Assembly: GCF_003206045.1 (NCBI RefSeq)
Contig: NZ_PZJM01000002.1
Coordinates: 368,462 to 432,461, forward strand
Direction of reading: 5' to 3'
From: Salinicola lusitanus
Lineage (GTDB): Bacteria > Pseudomonadota > Gammaproteobacteria > Pseudomonadales > Halomonadaceae
DNA: 64,000 nucleotides
Each line of letters begins with the position of its first letter. Position 1 is the first letter of the stretch. The notes under the pieces are model-generated. The model ran no database searches and was not told the DNA's origin. It saw only the letters and a program-made list of their open reading frames with translations. This document shows positions 1-9,164 of the stretch, one piece after another. The translations under genes were made by a program, and so were the position numbers.

Positions 1-3000
1 TGCTGCACATCACGCCGGGACACGTTGCCCACATCGATTTCTGGACGGTGGTCGCCGAGAGTCGTGAAGCGGTGCTGGCACTGATCGACAAGCATCATGA
101 CACCAGCGCCTTCGACCGCGCCCGCACCCTGGCCTGGACACAGGCCCACGTGCAACTGCGTCACCTCGACATCGACCTGGAAGAGGCCGCCGACTTCCAA
201 CGCCTGGCCGCGCCGATCCTGTACAACGATGCCCGCTTCCGCCCCTCCTCCGATATGCTCGAGCGCGGAATGGCGATGCAGTCCAACCTCTGGCCGATGG
301 GGATTTCCGGCGACCTGCCGATCGTGCTGCTCCGGCTCGGCGATATCGAGGATGTGGCCTGGCTCAAGACCCTGCTCCGTGCCCACGAGTACTGGCGCGC
401 CAAAGGGCTCGGCGTCGACCTGGTGGTGCTCAATGATCGTGCCCACTCCTATCTGGAGGAGTTGCAGGAGGCGATCGAATCGGCCGTTAGCGTCAACCGA
501 CCGCCCCCCCATGTCGAAGGCGATCTGGCGCTGGGCTCGATCTACACGCTGAGAGCCAACCAGCTGAATCTGGCCAGCCAAGAGTTGCTGCTGGCCGTGG
601 CTCGTGTGGTGCTGACGGCGCGCAAGGGCGCACTCACCGCTCAGCTCGACGCCCTGTTGGCGCCGCCTTCATCCAGGCCCGCTCTCGACGCGCTGGCTCG
701 AGCCGGCAAACTCGGGTCCGGCGCGGTCAGGGCCGACACCCCGTCTCCCGACGCCGCTCGTGCATCCCTGGCGTACGAGACAGTCGTGATCGGTGGCAAC
801 CCCGACACGCCGGCCAGGTCACCGCGACCGGCGGTGGCACCGTCCTCGCGCCCGCCGCTGGGGGACCTGGCCTTTTTCAACGGCACCGGCGGCTTCGACC
901 GTGGCGGGCGCGAATACGTCTGCGTGCTCGACAATGGCGATACCACACCCCAGCCCTGGATCAACGTCATCGCCAATGGCGGTTTCGGCTTTCAGGTCTC
1001 GGCGGAGGGTGGCGGCTACACCTGGGCGGACAACAGCCGCGAGAATCAATTGACGCCATGGTCCAACGATCCGGTCAGCGATCTGCCCGGCGAGGTGATC
1101 TACGTCCAGGACGCCGACAGCGGCGCGCTGACGACCGTCACCGCGCGCCCTTGTCGCACGCGCCCCGGGCATCAGGCCCGCCACATCACGCGTCACGGTT
1201 TCGGCTACACCCGTTTCGAGCACGACACGCCCCAGCTATCCATGATGCTGCTGCAGTACGTGCCGTTGAACGACCCGATCAAGATATCGCGACTGACGCT
1301 GGAGAATCGCACCACGACCCCCCGTCGGCTGATAGTGACCGCCTATACCGCGTGGGTGATGGGCACGGCGCGGGCCAGGACCGCACCGTTCCTGGTCTCC
1401 CGACACGATAACGTCACTGGTGCGCTATTGATGCACAACCCGTGGAACCAGGCCTTCCCGGGACGGGTCGGGTTCGTCGATCTGGACGGACGCCAGAGTC
1501 GCTGGACCGCCGACCGCCGCGAGTTCCTCGGCGGGGGCTCGCTGGCCGCGCCGGAAGCGTTGACCGCGATGCGGTCGTTGTCGGCAAGCAGCGGGGCGGG
1601 ACACGACCCCTGCACGGTGCAGCAGTGCGAGCTGACACTGGCCCCTGGAGAGACGGTCGAAATCGTGGCGTTCATGGGCCAGGGCAGCGACGACGAGGCC
1701 GCTCGAGAGCTGATAACGCGTTACCGAAGTACCGATCTCGACGCCAAGCTGGACGAGGTCGAAGCCTACTGGCAGACGCTGCATGGCGCCTTGCAAGTCA
1801 GCACGCCGGATCCGGCCATGGACCTCATGCTCAATGGCTGGCTGACCTACCAGACACTGGCCTGTCGCATCGTGGCGCGCTCGGCGTTCTACCAGGCCAG
1901 CGGTGCCTACGGTTTCCGCGACCAGTTGCAAGACGGCATGGCACTCACCTTCGCGATGCCGGCGCTGGCGCGACATCACCTGCTGCGCGCCGCCGGTCGC
2001 CAGTTCGTCGAGGGCGACGTACAGCATTGGTGGCTGCCGCACTCTGGCCAGGGCGTGCGCACCCGTATCTCCGACGACCGGGTGTGGCTGGCTTTCGCCA
2101 CCGCCACCTATATCCAGGCGGCAGACGACACCGCGGTGCTGGATGAGCGGGTCGCGTTCCTGGATGGGCCGCCGCTGGCGCCGGAGGCGCATGACGACTT
2201 CGCCCAACCGCGGATAGCCGACGAGACGGCGTCGCTGTTCGAGCACTGCGCCCGCGCGCTGAATCAGGCGCTCGAACGATTCGGCGAACACGGACTGCCG
2301 CTGATCGGCACCGGCGACTGGAACGATGGATTCAATCGAATCGGTGATGCGGGCCGCGGCGAGAGCGTGTGGCTGGGCTGGCTACTGCTGCGCACGCTGA
2401 GGCTGTTTGCGCCGCTGGCCGAGGCCCGCGATGCGCCGCAAGATCGGGCCCTCGCCCAACGCTGGCGGGAACGCGCCGAGGCGTTGCGCCTGGCGCTGGA
2501 AAGCGAGGCCTGGGACGGCGAATGGTACCGCCGCGCCACCTTCGACGACGGTCGATGGCTCGGCACCCACGATAACGATGCCTGCCGGATCGACGCCATC
2601 GCGCAGTCCTGGGCGGTACTGTCGGAAGGCGCCGATCCCGAACGCGCCAGCCAGGCCATGGCGTCGGTGTCGCGCCACTTGATCCACCCCGAGCAACGAT
2701 TGGCGCTGCTGTTCACGCCGGCGTTCGACCAGACCGCCATGGAGCCGGGTTACATCAAGGGATACCCGGCAGGGCTGAGGGAGAACGGCGGGCAATATAC
2801 TCACGCCGCGATGTGGTCGATCCTGGCGTTCGTCAAGCTGGGCCAGGCCGAACGGGCCTACCGGCTGTTCTCGCTGCTCAATCCGATCAACCACGCCCTG
2901 AACCCGGAAGACGTGGCGCGTTACCGCGTCGAGCCTTATGTGATCGCCGCCGACGTCTACTCCGAGCCGCCCCACGTCGGGCGCGGTGGCTGGACCTGGT

Positions 3001-3371
3001 ACACCGGTTCCGCCGGCTGGATGCATCAGGCCGGCGTGGCCGGCATCCTCGGGATCCGCCGCGAAGGTCGCCGCGTGATCGTCTCGCCCTGCATTCCCGA
3101 CACCTGGCCGGGCTTTTCGGCCACCGTCGACCTCGAGGGGAGCGCCTGCGTGATACGCGTCGAGCGGCCCTCCGAAGACCGGCCCGCCGGCGCCACCCTG
3201 GATGGCGAGCCGCTGCCCGACAGCACCCTCGAAGCCTCGCTGACGCTGGATGGCAAACCTCATCTGCTGATCCTGCGTCTCGCGGAACGCGGGCCCGATC
3301 CGGCATGGCCCGGCGCCGTCCCGCGAACCTCGCCGCCACCCGTTGCAAGCGCCGACGGCGGCGGAGCATGA
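1..3371 (+). CDS. Cyclic beta-1,2-glucan synthase-type GH94 protein (3' part)
   Basis: The open frame runs in from before the window (reading from base 3), so only the last 1,122 residues are visible; the GTG at 48 is not the real start. The visible part resembles the C-terminal half of NdvB-type cyclic beta-1,2-glucan synthases, with a carbohydrate-binding/beta-sandwich part followed by a GH94 (cellobiose phosphorylase-like) catalytic domain. The GH94 signature GTGDWNDG is encoded near 2310-2330 and contains the expected catalytic Asp. In this family the GH94 part trims or controls glucan chain length and the missing N-terminal part holds the glycosyltransferase. The product would be a periplasmic osmoregulatory glucan. 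The downstream transglutaminase-like gene is a common companion. Confident on family, less so on the exact glucan. Confidence 0.85.
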   Translation, partial: LHITPGHVAHIDFWTVVAESREAVLALIDKHHDTSAFDRARTLAWTQAHVQLRHLDIDLEEAADFQRLAAPILYNDARFRPSSDMLERGMAMQSNLWPMGISGDLPIVLLRLGDIEDVAWLKTLLRAHEYWRAKGLGVDLVVLNDRAHSYLEELQEAIESAVSVNRPPPHVEGDLALGSIYTLRANQLNLASQELLLAVARVVLTARKGALTAQLDALLAPPSSRPALDALARAGKLGSGAVRADTPSPDAARASLAYETVVIGGNPDTPARSPRPAVAPSSRPPLGDLAFFNGTGGFDRGGREYVCVLDNGDTTPQPWINVIANGGFGFQVSAEGGGYTWADNSRENQLTPWSNDPVSDLPGEVIYVQDADSGALTTVTARPCRTRPGHQARHITRHGFGYTRFEHDTPQLSMMLLQYVPLNDPIKISRLTLENRTTTPRRLIVTAYTAWVMGTARARTAPFLVSRHDNVTGALLMHNPWNQAFPGRVGFVDLDGRQSRWTADRREFLGGGSLAAPEALTAMRSLSASSGAGHDPCTVQQCELTLAPGETVEIVAFMGQGSDDEAARELITRYRSTDLDAKLDEVEAYWQTLHGALQVSTPDPAMDLMLNGWLTYQTLACRIVARSAFYQASGAYGFRDQLQDGMALTFAMPALARHHLLRAAGRQFVEGDVQHWWLPHSGQGVRTRISDDRVWLAFATATYIQAADDTAVLDERVAFLDGPPLAPEAHDDFAQPRIADETASLFEHCARALNQALERFGEHGLPLIGTGDWNDGFNRIGDAGRGESVWLGWLLLRTLRLFAPLAEARDAPQDRALAQRWRERAEALRLALESEAWDGEWYRRATFDDGRWLGTHDNDACRIDAIAQSWAVLSEGADPERASQAMASVSRHLIHPEQRLALLFTPAFDQTAMEPGYIKGYPAGLRENGGQYTHAAMWSILAFVKLGQAERAYRLFSLLNPINHALNPEDVARYRVEPYVIAADVYSEPPHVGRGGWTWYTGSAGWMHQAGVAGILGIRREGRRVIVSPCIPDTWPGFSATVDLEGSACVIRVERPSEDRPAGATLDGEPLPDSTLEASLTLDGKPHLLILRLAERGPDPAWPGAVPRTSPPPVASADGGGA

Positions 3372-3459
3372 AAGAACGCCGGCGCGAGACCCCACGCCAG
3401 GGTAAAGCTGCCCCACACGCGCCAACACTCGCCGATACGGCACCTCGGAGAAACCGCTC

Positions 3460-4272
3460 ATGAGAATTCAGCTCGGTTGCGAAATGATCTACCAGTTCGC
3501 GGTCCCCACACCGATGATCGCCATGCTCAACGTGCACCACTCGCGCTTTTCGAGCCTGGAGGGGCCCGATCACCTGGTCACATCGCCGATGGTCGATCTA
3601 TCGAGTTATCGCGACAGCTTCGGCAACTGGTGCAACCGGATGGTGGCACCGGCCGGCACCTTCACCCTCGGCACCAATGCGATCCTGCATGACGACGGCG
3701 GCTACGATCCCGTCGAGCCATCGGCCCGCCAGCATCCGGTGGAGGAGCTGCCGGCCGATGTCCTCCAGTATCTGCTGGGCAGTCGCTACTGCGAGACCGA
3801 CCTGCTCAGCGAAGTCGCCTGGCAGCGCTTTCAGGGCACGCCACCGGGATGGGCTCGTGTCCAGGCAATCTGCGACTTCGTCAATCAGCACATCACCTTC
3901 GGCTACGAGCACTCGCGACCCACGCGCACGGCCGCCGAAGCCTACCGGGAAAAGGTCGGCGTCTGTCGCGACTACACCCATCTCGCCATCACCCTCTGTC
4001 GTTGCATGAACCTGCCGGCCCGCTACTGTACCGGCTACATCAGCGACATCGGCAAGCCGCCACCCTACGCCGACATGGATTTCGCCGCCTGGATGGAGGT
4101 CTATCTGGGAGGCCGCTGGTGGACCTTCGATCCGCGCAACAACGCGCCTTGCATCGGCCGCGTGCTGATCGCTCAGGGTCGCGACGCCACCGACGTGCCG
4201 CTGACCCATACCTTCGGCCCCAATACCCTGGGCGGCTTCAGTGTGTGGATCTACGAGCTGGCGGCGAAGTAA
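3460..4272 (+). CDS. Transglutaminase-like domain protein lacking the usual catalytic His
   Basis: A 270-residue protein with a transglutaminase core. The nucleophile motif VGVCRDYTHLA (Cys near residue 169) and the following RYCTGY are clear, and the Asp motif WTFDPRNN is present. Between them the usual DFHAW is DFAAW, so the expected catalytic His is Ala. Papain-like transglutaminase-fold proteins use Cys-His-Asp, so the protein is either a specialised subfamily or catalytically altered. The start has a GGAGA Shine-Dalgarno about 8 bases upstream. It lies 88 bases after the GH94 gene on the same strand and is probably co-transcribed. The substrate is unknown. Confidence 0.8.
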   Translation: MRIQLGCEMIYQFAVPTPMIAMLNVHHSRFSSLEGPDHLVTSPMVDLSSYRDSFGNWCNRMVAPAGTFTLGTNAILHDDGGYDPVEPSARQHPVEELPADVLQYLLGSRYCETDLLSEVAWQRFQGTPPGWARVQAICDFVNQHITFGYEHSRPTRTAAEAYREKVGVCRDYTHLAITLCRCMNLPARYCTGYISDIGKPPPYADMDFAAWMEVYLGGRWWTFDPRNNAPCIGRVLIAQGRDATDVPLTHTFGPNTLGGFSVWIYELAAK

Positions 4273-4334
4273 GGATCGAATGGAGTGACGCAGGTCCGGG
4301 AGGCGGAAGGCCTACCCGGGGGCGGGCGCGAGGC

Positions 4335-4359
4335 GAAGCGCCCCCTCGGGAGGCGCTTC
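4335..4359. terminator. Hairpin between convergent genes
   Basis: GAAGCGCC and GGCGCTTC form a perfect 8-bp stem around a 9-base loop, placed between the converging transglutaminase-like and chemoreceptor genes. No T-run follows on either strand, so an intrinsic terminator role is only suggested by position. Confidence 0.35.
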
Positions 4360-4373
4360 AGCCGTGACGAGTG

Positions 4374-6071
4374 TCAGAAAGCGGTCCACTCTTCGGTTTC
4401 GGCTTGGCGTGGGGCGGCCTTCGCCGGTGCCCGTTCCTGGCCCTGGGACTTCGGCGCGCTCCTGGCCGGCGCGATCGATGCCACACCGGTCGAGGCGGCA
4501 GGTAGCGCCTGAGCGGTGCCGCTCGCGGCCCCCCTGAAGAAAGAGACCTCTTTCAACAGCGCCGCGGCCTGACTCTGCAATGATCGCCCGGCGGCGCTGG
4601 ACTCTTCCACCAGGCTCGCATTCTGCTGGGTCACGCCATCCATCTGGGATACGGCGGTGTTGACCTGATCGATGCCCTGCGCCTGCTCACGGCTGGCCAC
4701 AGCGATCTCCCCGACCAGCGTGGTCACGCGGGCAACCCCCCCGACGATCTCTTCCAGCGCATGACCCGCCCGATTGACCAGCTCGGTACCGGCGTCGACC
4801 TGGCCCATGCTCTCATGAACCAGTTGCTTGATCTCCTTGGCGGCATCGGCGCTGCGTCCGGCAAGATTGCGCACCTCGCTGGCCACCACGGCGAAGCCGC
4901 GTCCCTGCTCGCCGGCCCTTGCCGCTTCCACCGAAGCATTCAGTGCCAGCAGATTGGTCTGGAAGGCGATCTCGTCGATCAACCCGACGATACCGGCGAT
5001 CTTGCGGCTCGAGGCATTGATCCCCTCCATCGCCTTGACCGCCTCGCCGGCGACCTCGCCGCCGGCGTTGGCTCGCTGGCTGACATCATGCACGAGCCTG
5101 TCGGCTTCGGCGGCGTTCTCCGCGTTCTGGCGCACGGTCGAGGTGATCTCGTCCATCGATGCCGCGGTCTGCTCGAGGCTCGCGGCCTGCTCCTGGGTAC
5201 GGCGACTGAGATCGTCGGTACCCTGGGCGATCTCGTCCGCCGCGGTGCTGACCGACTGGGCATTGCCGCGTACGCTCATGACGACATGGGAAAACTGACT
5301 CTCCATCGCCTTCAGCGAGCGCAGCATCACGCCGAACTCGTCCTTGCAGGTGATATCGATCGCGTTGTCGAGATTGCCGTCGGCCATGGCGTTGGCGAGA
5401 TCCTGGGCTTTACCCAGCGGCGTCATGATTCCCCGGATCAGCCACAGTGCCAGCAGTACACTCACGATCAATGCACCGATCATGGTGCCGATGACGAGCG
5501 CGCGCTCCCATTCATACAGCGCGACCGCGCCCTCGAAGGACTCGGCGGCCTGCGCGCTGTTGCGATCCACCAGTTGCTGGATGTCGCCGAGCGCTGCGGA
5601 ATATCGCTCGGCCAGCGTCGTCGTGGCGATCTCCCGGGCCCGATCGAAATCATTGCCGCTTACGGCGGCGTTGAGTTCGGCGATGGAGGACCGCAGCTCG
5701 GCCAGCGAGGTGATGAAGGCATCGGCCATCTCCCGCTCTATGGGGCCGCTGATGCGATTCGGATAGTAGTCTTCCCAGGCCGCATCGATGATGGCGTCGT
5801 TCTCCGCGATCTCCTGCTGCGTCGCCCGCGCCGATTCGGGGTCGCGGTCACGCTGCTCCGCGGTGAGCTTGACCCGGTTGCCGAGCAGTGCCCGGTCGAT
5901 GCGACTGAACGCTTTCAACGTCAGTACGTTGCCTTCGTAGGTGCGTTCGAGCGCATCGTTGGTCGAACTCAGGCCGAACAGTCCGACGCTTCCGACGATG
6001 AACAACATCACGACACAGGCGCCCAGGCTCGCGGCCAGACGCAATTTCACACTTCGATTCAGTAGCAGCAT
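4374..6071 (-). CDS. Methyl-accepting chemotaxis protein
   Basis: A 565-residue chemoreceptor. The start at 6071 is chosen over the longer frame because a GGGGG run lies about 6 bases upstream and the protein then begins [12 protein letters not shown] directly before the first membrane helix. Order: TM1 (about 10-32), periplasmic four-helix-bundle-like sensor (about 35-185), TM2 (about 190-210), HAMP, then the cytoplasmic signalling domain with the hallmark hairpin tip [20 protein letters not shown]. The C-terminus ends EEWTAF, matching the xWxxF tether used by CheR/CheB in high-abundance Tar/Tsr-type receptors. The ligand is unknown. No che genes are nearby. Confidence 0.92.
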   Translation of the reverse strand: MLLLNRSVKLRLAASLGACVVMLFIVGSVGLFGLSSTNDALERTYEGNVLTLKAFSRIDRALLGNRVKLTAEQRDRDPESARATQQEIAENDAIIDAAWEDYYPNRISGPIEREMADAFITSLAELRSSIAELNAAVSGNDFDRAREIATTTLAERYSAALGDIQQLVDRNSAQAAESFEGAVALYEWERALVIGTMIGALIVSVLLALWLIRGIMTPLGKAQDLANAMADGNLDNAIDITCKDEFGVMLRSLKAMESQFSHVVMSVRGNAQSVSTAADEIAQGTDDLSRRTQEQAASLEQTAASMDEITSTVRQNAENAAEADRLVHDVSQRANAGGEVAGEAVKAMEGINASSRKIAGIVGLIDEIAFQTNLLALNASVEAARAGEQGRGFAVVASEVRNLAGRSADAAKEIKQLVHESMGQVDAGTELVNRAGHALEEIVGGVARVTTLVGEIAVASREQAQGIDQVNTAVSQMDGVTQQNASLVEESSAAGRSLQSQAAALLKEVSFFRGAASGTAQALPAASTGVASIAPARSAPKSQGQERAPAKAAPRQAETEEWTAF

Positions 6072-6376
6072 GGCAAGCCCCCGATAGATGCCCTCGGCGC
6101 TGGCCGTCGGGCGATATGGAACTGGATTCGGCAAGCGTGAGAAGGCCTGTATCGTTCGCACCATGCCGTGAGACGTCCTATCGGCTGCTGTACAAATAAA
6201 CTTAATTGTATTTAGTGCGCCGTACTGTTGCGACATCACCCGGGGGAAACCGTCGGCACCCTAAGCGTTGATCGAGAAGGATAAAATCTTTTATCGAAAA
6301 CCAATTATGGCATCGACGCCCCGATGGAAGGCAGGAAGGCTTCCGGCAGCACCAAGCCGCTCATCGATGACGACTC

Positions 6377-6403
6377 TTGTACGCAAAATCCACCTTGTAC
6401 AAT
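6377..6403 (+). promoter_or_regulatory. Possible promoter for the zinc-ribbon gene pair
   Basis: TTGTAC (6377-6382) and TACAAT (6398-6403) resemble sigma70 -35 and -10 boxes, but the 15-bp spacer is short. It sits 140 bases before the first zinc-ribbon gene. The rest of the 6072-6542 gap holds no convincing gene; the part next to the chemoreceptor is AT-rich and probably carries that gene's promoter. Confidence 0.3.
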
Positions 6404-6542
6404 TTTTATGGCTATGCCAAAGTGTTCTTAACGGCAGCAGGGACCGCTGGCCCGAATCGACAAGGATCGTCGAACCGTCGGAGGCAGGGACTGCCTCAAC
6501 TCGCTGGCCAGGACGGCCAGCAATCACCAAGGAGGGAGCATC

Positions 6543-6794
6543 ATGAAGCATCACATTTCATGCACCCGCTGTGGAAACCACCACGCAGTATCTGCAGATA
6601 GCCCACGGGACTGGGATGAAATCACCTGCACGGAGTGCGGAGAATTCATCGACACCTACGGCCACCAGGCCGATCTCGCCTCGCCGAGCTACGCGCTTCA
6701 CGCACTCAATCTATCGCGCGGTCTGATCCTGCAGATGGCGAGAGAGAGCAGCCATCGTCTCGAGCAGCAGCAGACGATGCGGCAATCGGCATGA
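6543..6794 (+). CDS. Small zinc-ribbon protein (first of a pair)
   Basis: An 83-residue protein with two CxxC knuckles, CTRC (about 7-10) and CTEC (about 29-32), forming a likely four-Cys zinc ribbon, followed by a helical tail rich in Leu, Arg and Gln. A strong Shine-Dalgarno (AAGGAGGGAG) precedes the ATG. Its stop overlaps the next start as ATGA, so the two proteins are probably made together. I do not recognise a named family; a nucleic-acid or protein-binding role is inferred from the ribbon only. Confidence 0.72.
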   Translation: MKHHISCTRCGNHHAVSADSPRDWDEITCTECGEFIDTYGHQADLASPSYALHALNLSRGLILQMARESSHRLEQQQTMRQSA

Positions 6795-6985
6795 TGACCG
6801 TCACCCTGAATCTTGACTGCAGCGTCTGCGGCCATCATCGATTTCGACTGCCCATTAAGCAGGAAGAGGGTTCCCGCGTCATCTGCGCGAACTGCTCGGC
6901 GTACAAGTGTCAGGTTCAGGATCTCGAGAAGGCCCTGATCGCCGTTGGCCGAAGCCGGCACCGCACGGCAGTCTCCGCCGCCTGA
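6791..6985 (+). CDS. Small zinc-ribbon protein (second of a pair)
   Basis: A 64-residue protein that starts inside the upstream stop codon (ATGA overlap; a second ATG follows at once). It has CSVC (about 10-13) and CANC (about 33-36) knuckles, again a four-Cys ribbon, plus a short basic C-terminus. An intrinsic terminator lies 25 bases after its stop, so the pair forms a compact two-gene unit. The function is not recognisable. The start was chosen by the ATGA coupling rather than the longer frame that begins at 6635 inside the upstream gene. Confidence 0.65.
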   Translation: MMTVTLNLDCSVCGHHRFRLPIKQEEGSRVICANCSAYKCQVQDLEKALIAVGRSRHRTAVSAA

Positions 6986-7010
6986 TTCATCACTCGATCG
7001 TACTTGTCTG

Positions 7011-7039
7011 GCCGCCTCGTTACTCTGGCGGCTTTTTTT
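7011..7039 (+). terminator. Intrinsic terminator of the zinc-ribbon operon
   Basis: GCCGCC (7011-7016) pairs with GGCGGC (7027-7032) across a 10-base loop and is followed by seven T residues, a textbook rho-independent terminator on the plus strand. Confidence 0.85.
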
Positions 7040-7164
7040 GGCCAATCCGTTGGGCCGACCAGGCAACATCGCCACCCATGACGGCGGCGACGAGTCGATG
7101 GGGTATGGGTATTCCCGCTACTCCGCGCCAGTCGCGCCCGACTCGCCACCTCGTGCTAGTCACC

Positions 7165-8331
7165 TTATTGGAGCGCCTCGATCAGTTGGGCCTTGGTCAT
7201 GCCGCTGCGCCCGGCAATGTCGCGTTGTTGGGCCAGTCGGTAGAGTGTCTCACGAGAGAGCCTGGCCAGCTCGCCCTCGGCGGGTGCCTTGCGGGATTTT
7301 CCCGCTGCCGAGCCGCGGTCGGACGGTTGCGCGCCCTGGTTGGAAGACCGAGCAGACGACGAGGATTTCCGCGTTGACGCGCCTTCTCCCTTCTCCTTTC
7401 CTTTCCCCTTGCCTCCTTTTGGGGTCGGTTCGACCCGCCCACGTTTGAGACTGCGCTTGAGTACCTGCATCAGATCGATGACCTCGGCGCCCTCTTCGCT
7501 CTCGTCACCCTGGCCTGCCTCTCGCGATCGGGTCGCTTCGATCGGGGCGACATCCTGGTGACGTCGACGCTTCTGACGTACCCGCTTCTTGAGCGCTTCG
7601 ATGTGGGGATCGATCAATTGGTCGGGATCGAAGTGCCTGGCATCGAGCTTGTCCATCGCTTGCCGGATCCGCCGCTCACGCTTCGCATCCGGTTCGCCCG
7701 GCGGCGCCAGGCCGATGCCTTGCGGCGTGCGCAGCTCGTCGTGAAAGCGCAGCGCCTCGGCGCGCAGGATGCCGTTCTCGGCCACGATCGCCACCAGCAC
7801 TTCGCGCCCACGCATTACCAGCGTGGCGATTCCCGCACGATTGGCGCTTTCCATCGCCGCGGCCAGCAGCCGATAGGGCTTGAGCGCGCCATCGCCGCTG
7901 GACGCGCGAGAGTCCGGCACCAGAAAGTAAGCACGCCGAAAATAGAGCGGATCGAGTTCGTCCAGCGGGACGAATCGGCTCAACGTGATCTCGCGCCGGT
8001 GTTCGAGCGCGGCGTCCTCGATCTCCTGGTCCTCGACGACCACGTAGCGCTCCTCGCCGACCTCGACGCCTCGCGCCAGCTCGCTCGACTTGAGCGGTTT
8101 GCGCCCGGTCTCGCTGAAGAAGCGGCGGGACAGCGGCCTGCCTTTGTCATCGACCTCTTTCAGCGTGACATCACGTGAGTGCTGGGCGGGGTAGAGGCCG
8201 ACCGGGAGATTGACCAGCCCAAAGGCGATGGTGCCGGACCAGAACGGCCGCGGGCCACGGAAGCCCTCCCCGTGGTGATGCGGCTTACCCGAGTTCGACG
8301 CTTTCGATGTCTTGGCTCCCGACTTAGGCAC
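7165..8331 (-). CDS. ku: Non-homologous end-joining protein Ku (second copy)
   Basis: A 388-residue Ku. It begins with a basic stretch and then the Ku core from FRGPRPFWSGTIAFGLVNLP, the typical N-terminal signature, through about residue 265. The C-terminal 120 residues are a Lys/Arg/Ser-rich tail ending in a SAP/HeH-like helix-extension-helix (LARLSRETLYRLAQQ...MTKAQLIEAL). Bacterial Ku binds DNA ends as a ring and recruits LigD; extended basic tails aid DNA binding and threading. It overlaps the preceding ku by 8 bp and is the last gene of a ligD-ku-ku unit. Clearly divergent from its neighbour, so not a recent duplicate. Confidence 0.92.
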   Translation of the reverse strand: MPKSGAKTSKASNSGKPHHHGEGFRGPRPFWSGTIAFGLVNLPVGLYPAQHSRDVTLKEVDDKGRPLSRRFFSETGRKPLKSSELARGVEVGEERYVVVEDQEIEDAALEHRREITLSRFVPLDELDPLYFRRAYFLVPDSRASSGDGALKPYRLLAAAMESANRAGIATLVMRGREVLVAIVAENGILRAEALRFHDELRTPQGIGLAPPGEPDAKRERRIRQAMDKLDARHFDPDQLIDPHIEALKKRVRQKRRRHQDVAPIEATRSREAGQGDESEEGAEVIDLMQVLKRSLKRGRVEPTPKGGKGKGKEKGEGASTRKSSSSARSSNQGAQPSDRGSAAGKSRKAPAEGELARLSRETLYRLAQQRDIAGRSGMTKAQLIEALQ

Positions 8332-9097
8332 GCTTGCGCTCCCGGGCCAGGCTGGCCTCGAGTGACGAGACGATATCGTCGGTCGGCTCCTGGCGACGAC
8401 GGCGTTTGACCTTGAGTCGCTTGCCGCTGCGCTTCGCCTCCACCAGCGCTTCCAGCCGCTGACGGTACTCGTCCTGATAGGTTGCCGGCTCGAAGTCGGC
8501 AGCGTACGCCTCGACCAGATCGGTCGCCATCTCCACCTCCTTGGCGTTCAACTTCGCACCGCCGGGCGGTTCCAGGGCATCGGCATCGACGACTTCGTCG
8601 AGATGGCGCAAGGTAATCAGGACCGGGTGGCCATCATGGTCGCGCAACGCACCGACATAGGCCTTATGTCGCATCACCCAGTGAACCAGGCCTTCCCGTC
8701 CGCTATTGGCGAGCGCGGCGGCAAAAGCGTCGAACGTCTCTTCGTCTCCATCCGGCCCGAGATAGTAGGGGCGTTGGTACCACTGGTTGTCGATCGCGCC
8801 TTGCGGAAGAAAATGCATCACCTCGATGTCCCGCGAGGGCGCCGGTGCCAGTTCGTCGAGCTCGTCGGTGTCGAAGAGGATTCGATCCTGCTTGCCGACA
8901 ACGGCCTTGTGGCGGTCGTCGCGCGACACGGTCTTGCCGCTCCGAGGCTCGATCATCGCCTGATGCACGGGACGATGCCGACGCCGGTCGAGCAGCCGAA
9001 AATGGACGTTGCGGTCGCTGACCGCCGTATAGAGTTTGACCGGTACCCGTTCATCGCCAAAGCCGATGACGCCTTTCCAGACTGCGCGAGCACTCAT
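8324..9097 (-). CDS. ku: Non-homologous end-joining protein Ku (first copy)
   Basis: A 257-residue Ku, close to the minimal bacterial length, starting MSARAVWKGVIGFGDERVPVKLY, the usual Ku start. It lacks the long C-terminal SAP-like tail of the next gene. In bacteria Ku homodimers encircle broken ends and recruit LigD; strains with two ku genes may form heterodimers or divide the work. It lies 68 bases downstream of ligD and overlaps the second ku by 8 bp, so all three are probably one transcript. Confidence 0.92.
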   Translation of the reverse strand: MSARAVWKGVIGFGDERVPVKLYTAVSDRNVHFRLLDRRRHRPVHQAMIEPRSGKTVSRDDRHKAVVGKQDRILFDTDELDELAPAPSRDIEVMHFLPQGAIDNQWYQRPYYLGPDGDEETFDAFAAALANSGREGLVHWVMRHKAYVGALRDHDGHPVLITLRHLDEVVDADALEPPGGAKLNAKEVEMATDLVEAYAADFEPATYQDEYRQRLEALVEAKRSGKRLKVKRRRRQEPTDDIVSSLEASLARERKRA

Positions 9098-9164
9098 CGC
9101 TCTCCTCCCACGGGTAGCTCGGTCGTCGTTTCCTCACGCGTGCCCGCCTTCATTCCGCCAGCCA

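Noticed and set aside
6268..6546. 92-codon frame before the zinc-ribbon pair
   Set aside because: No ribosome site, spans a probable promoter, and overlaps the start of the better-supported gene.
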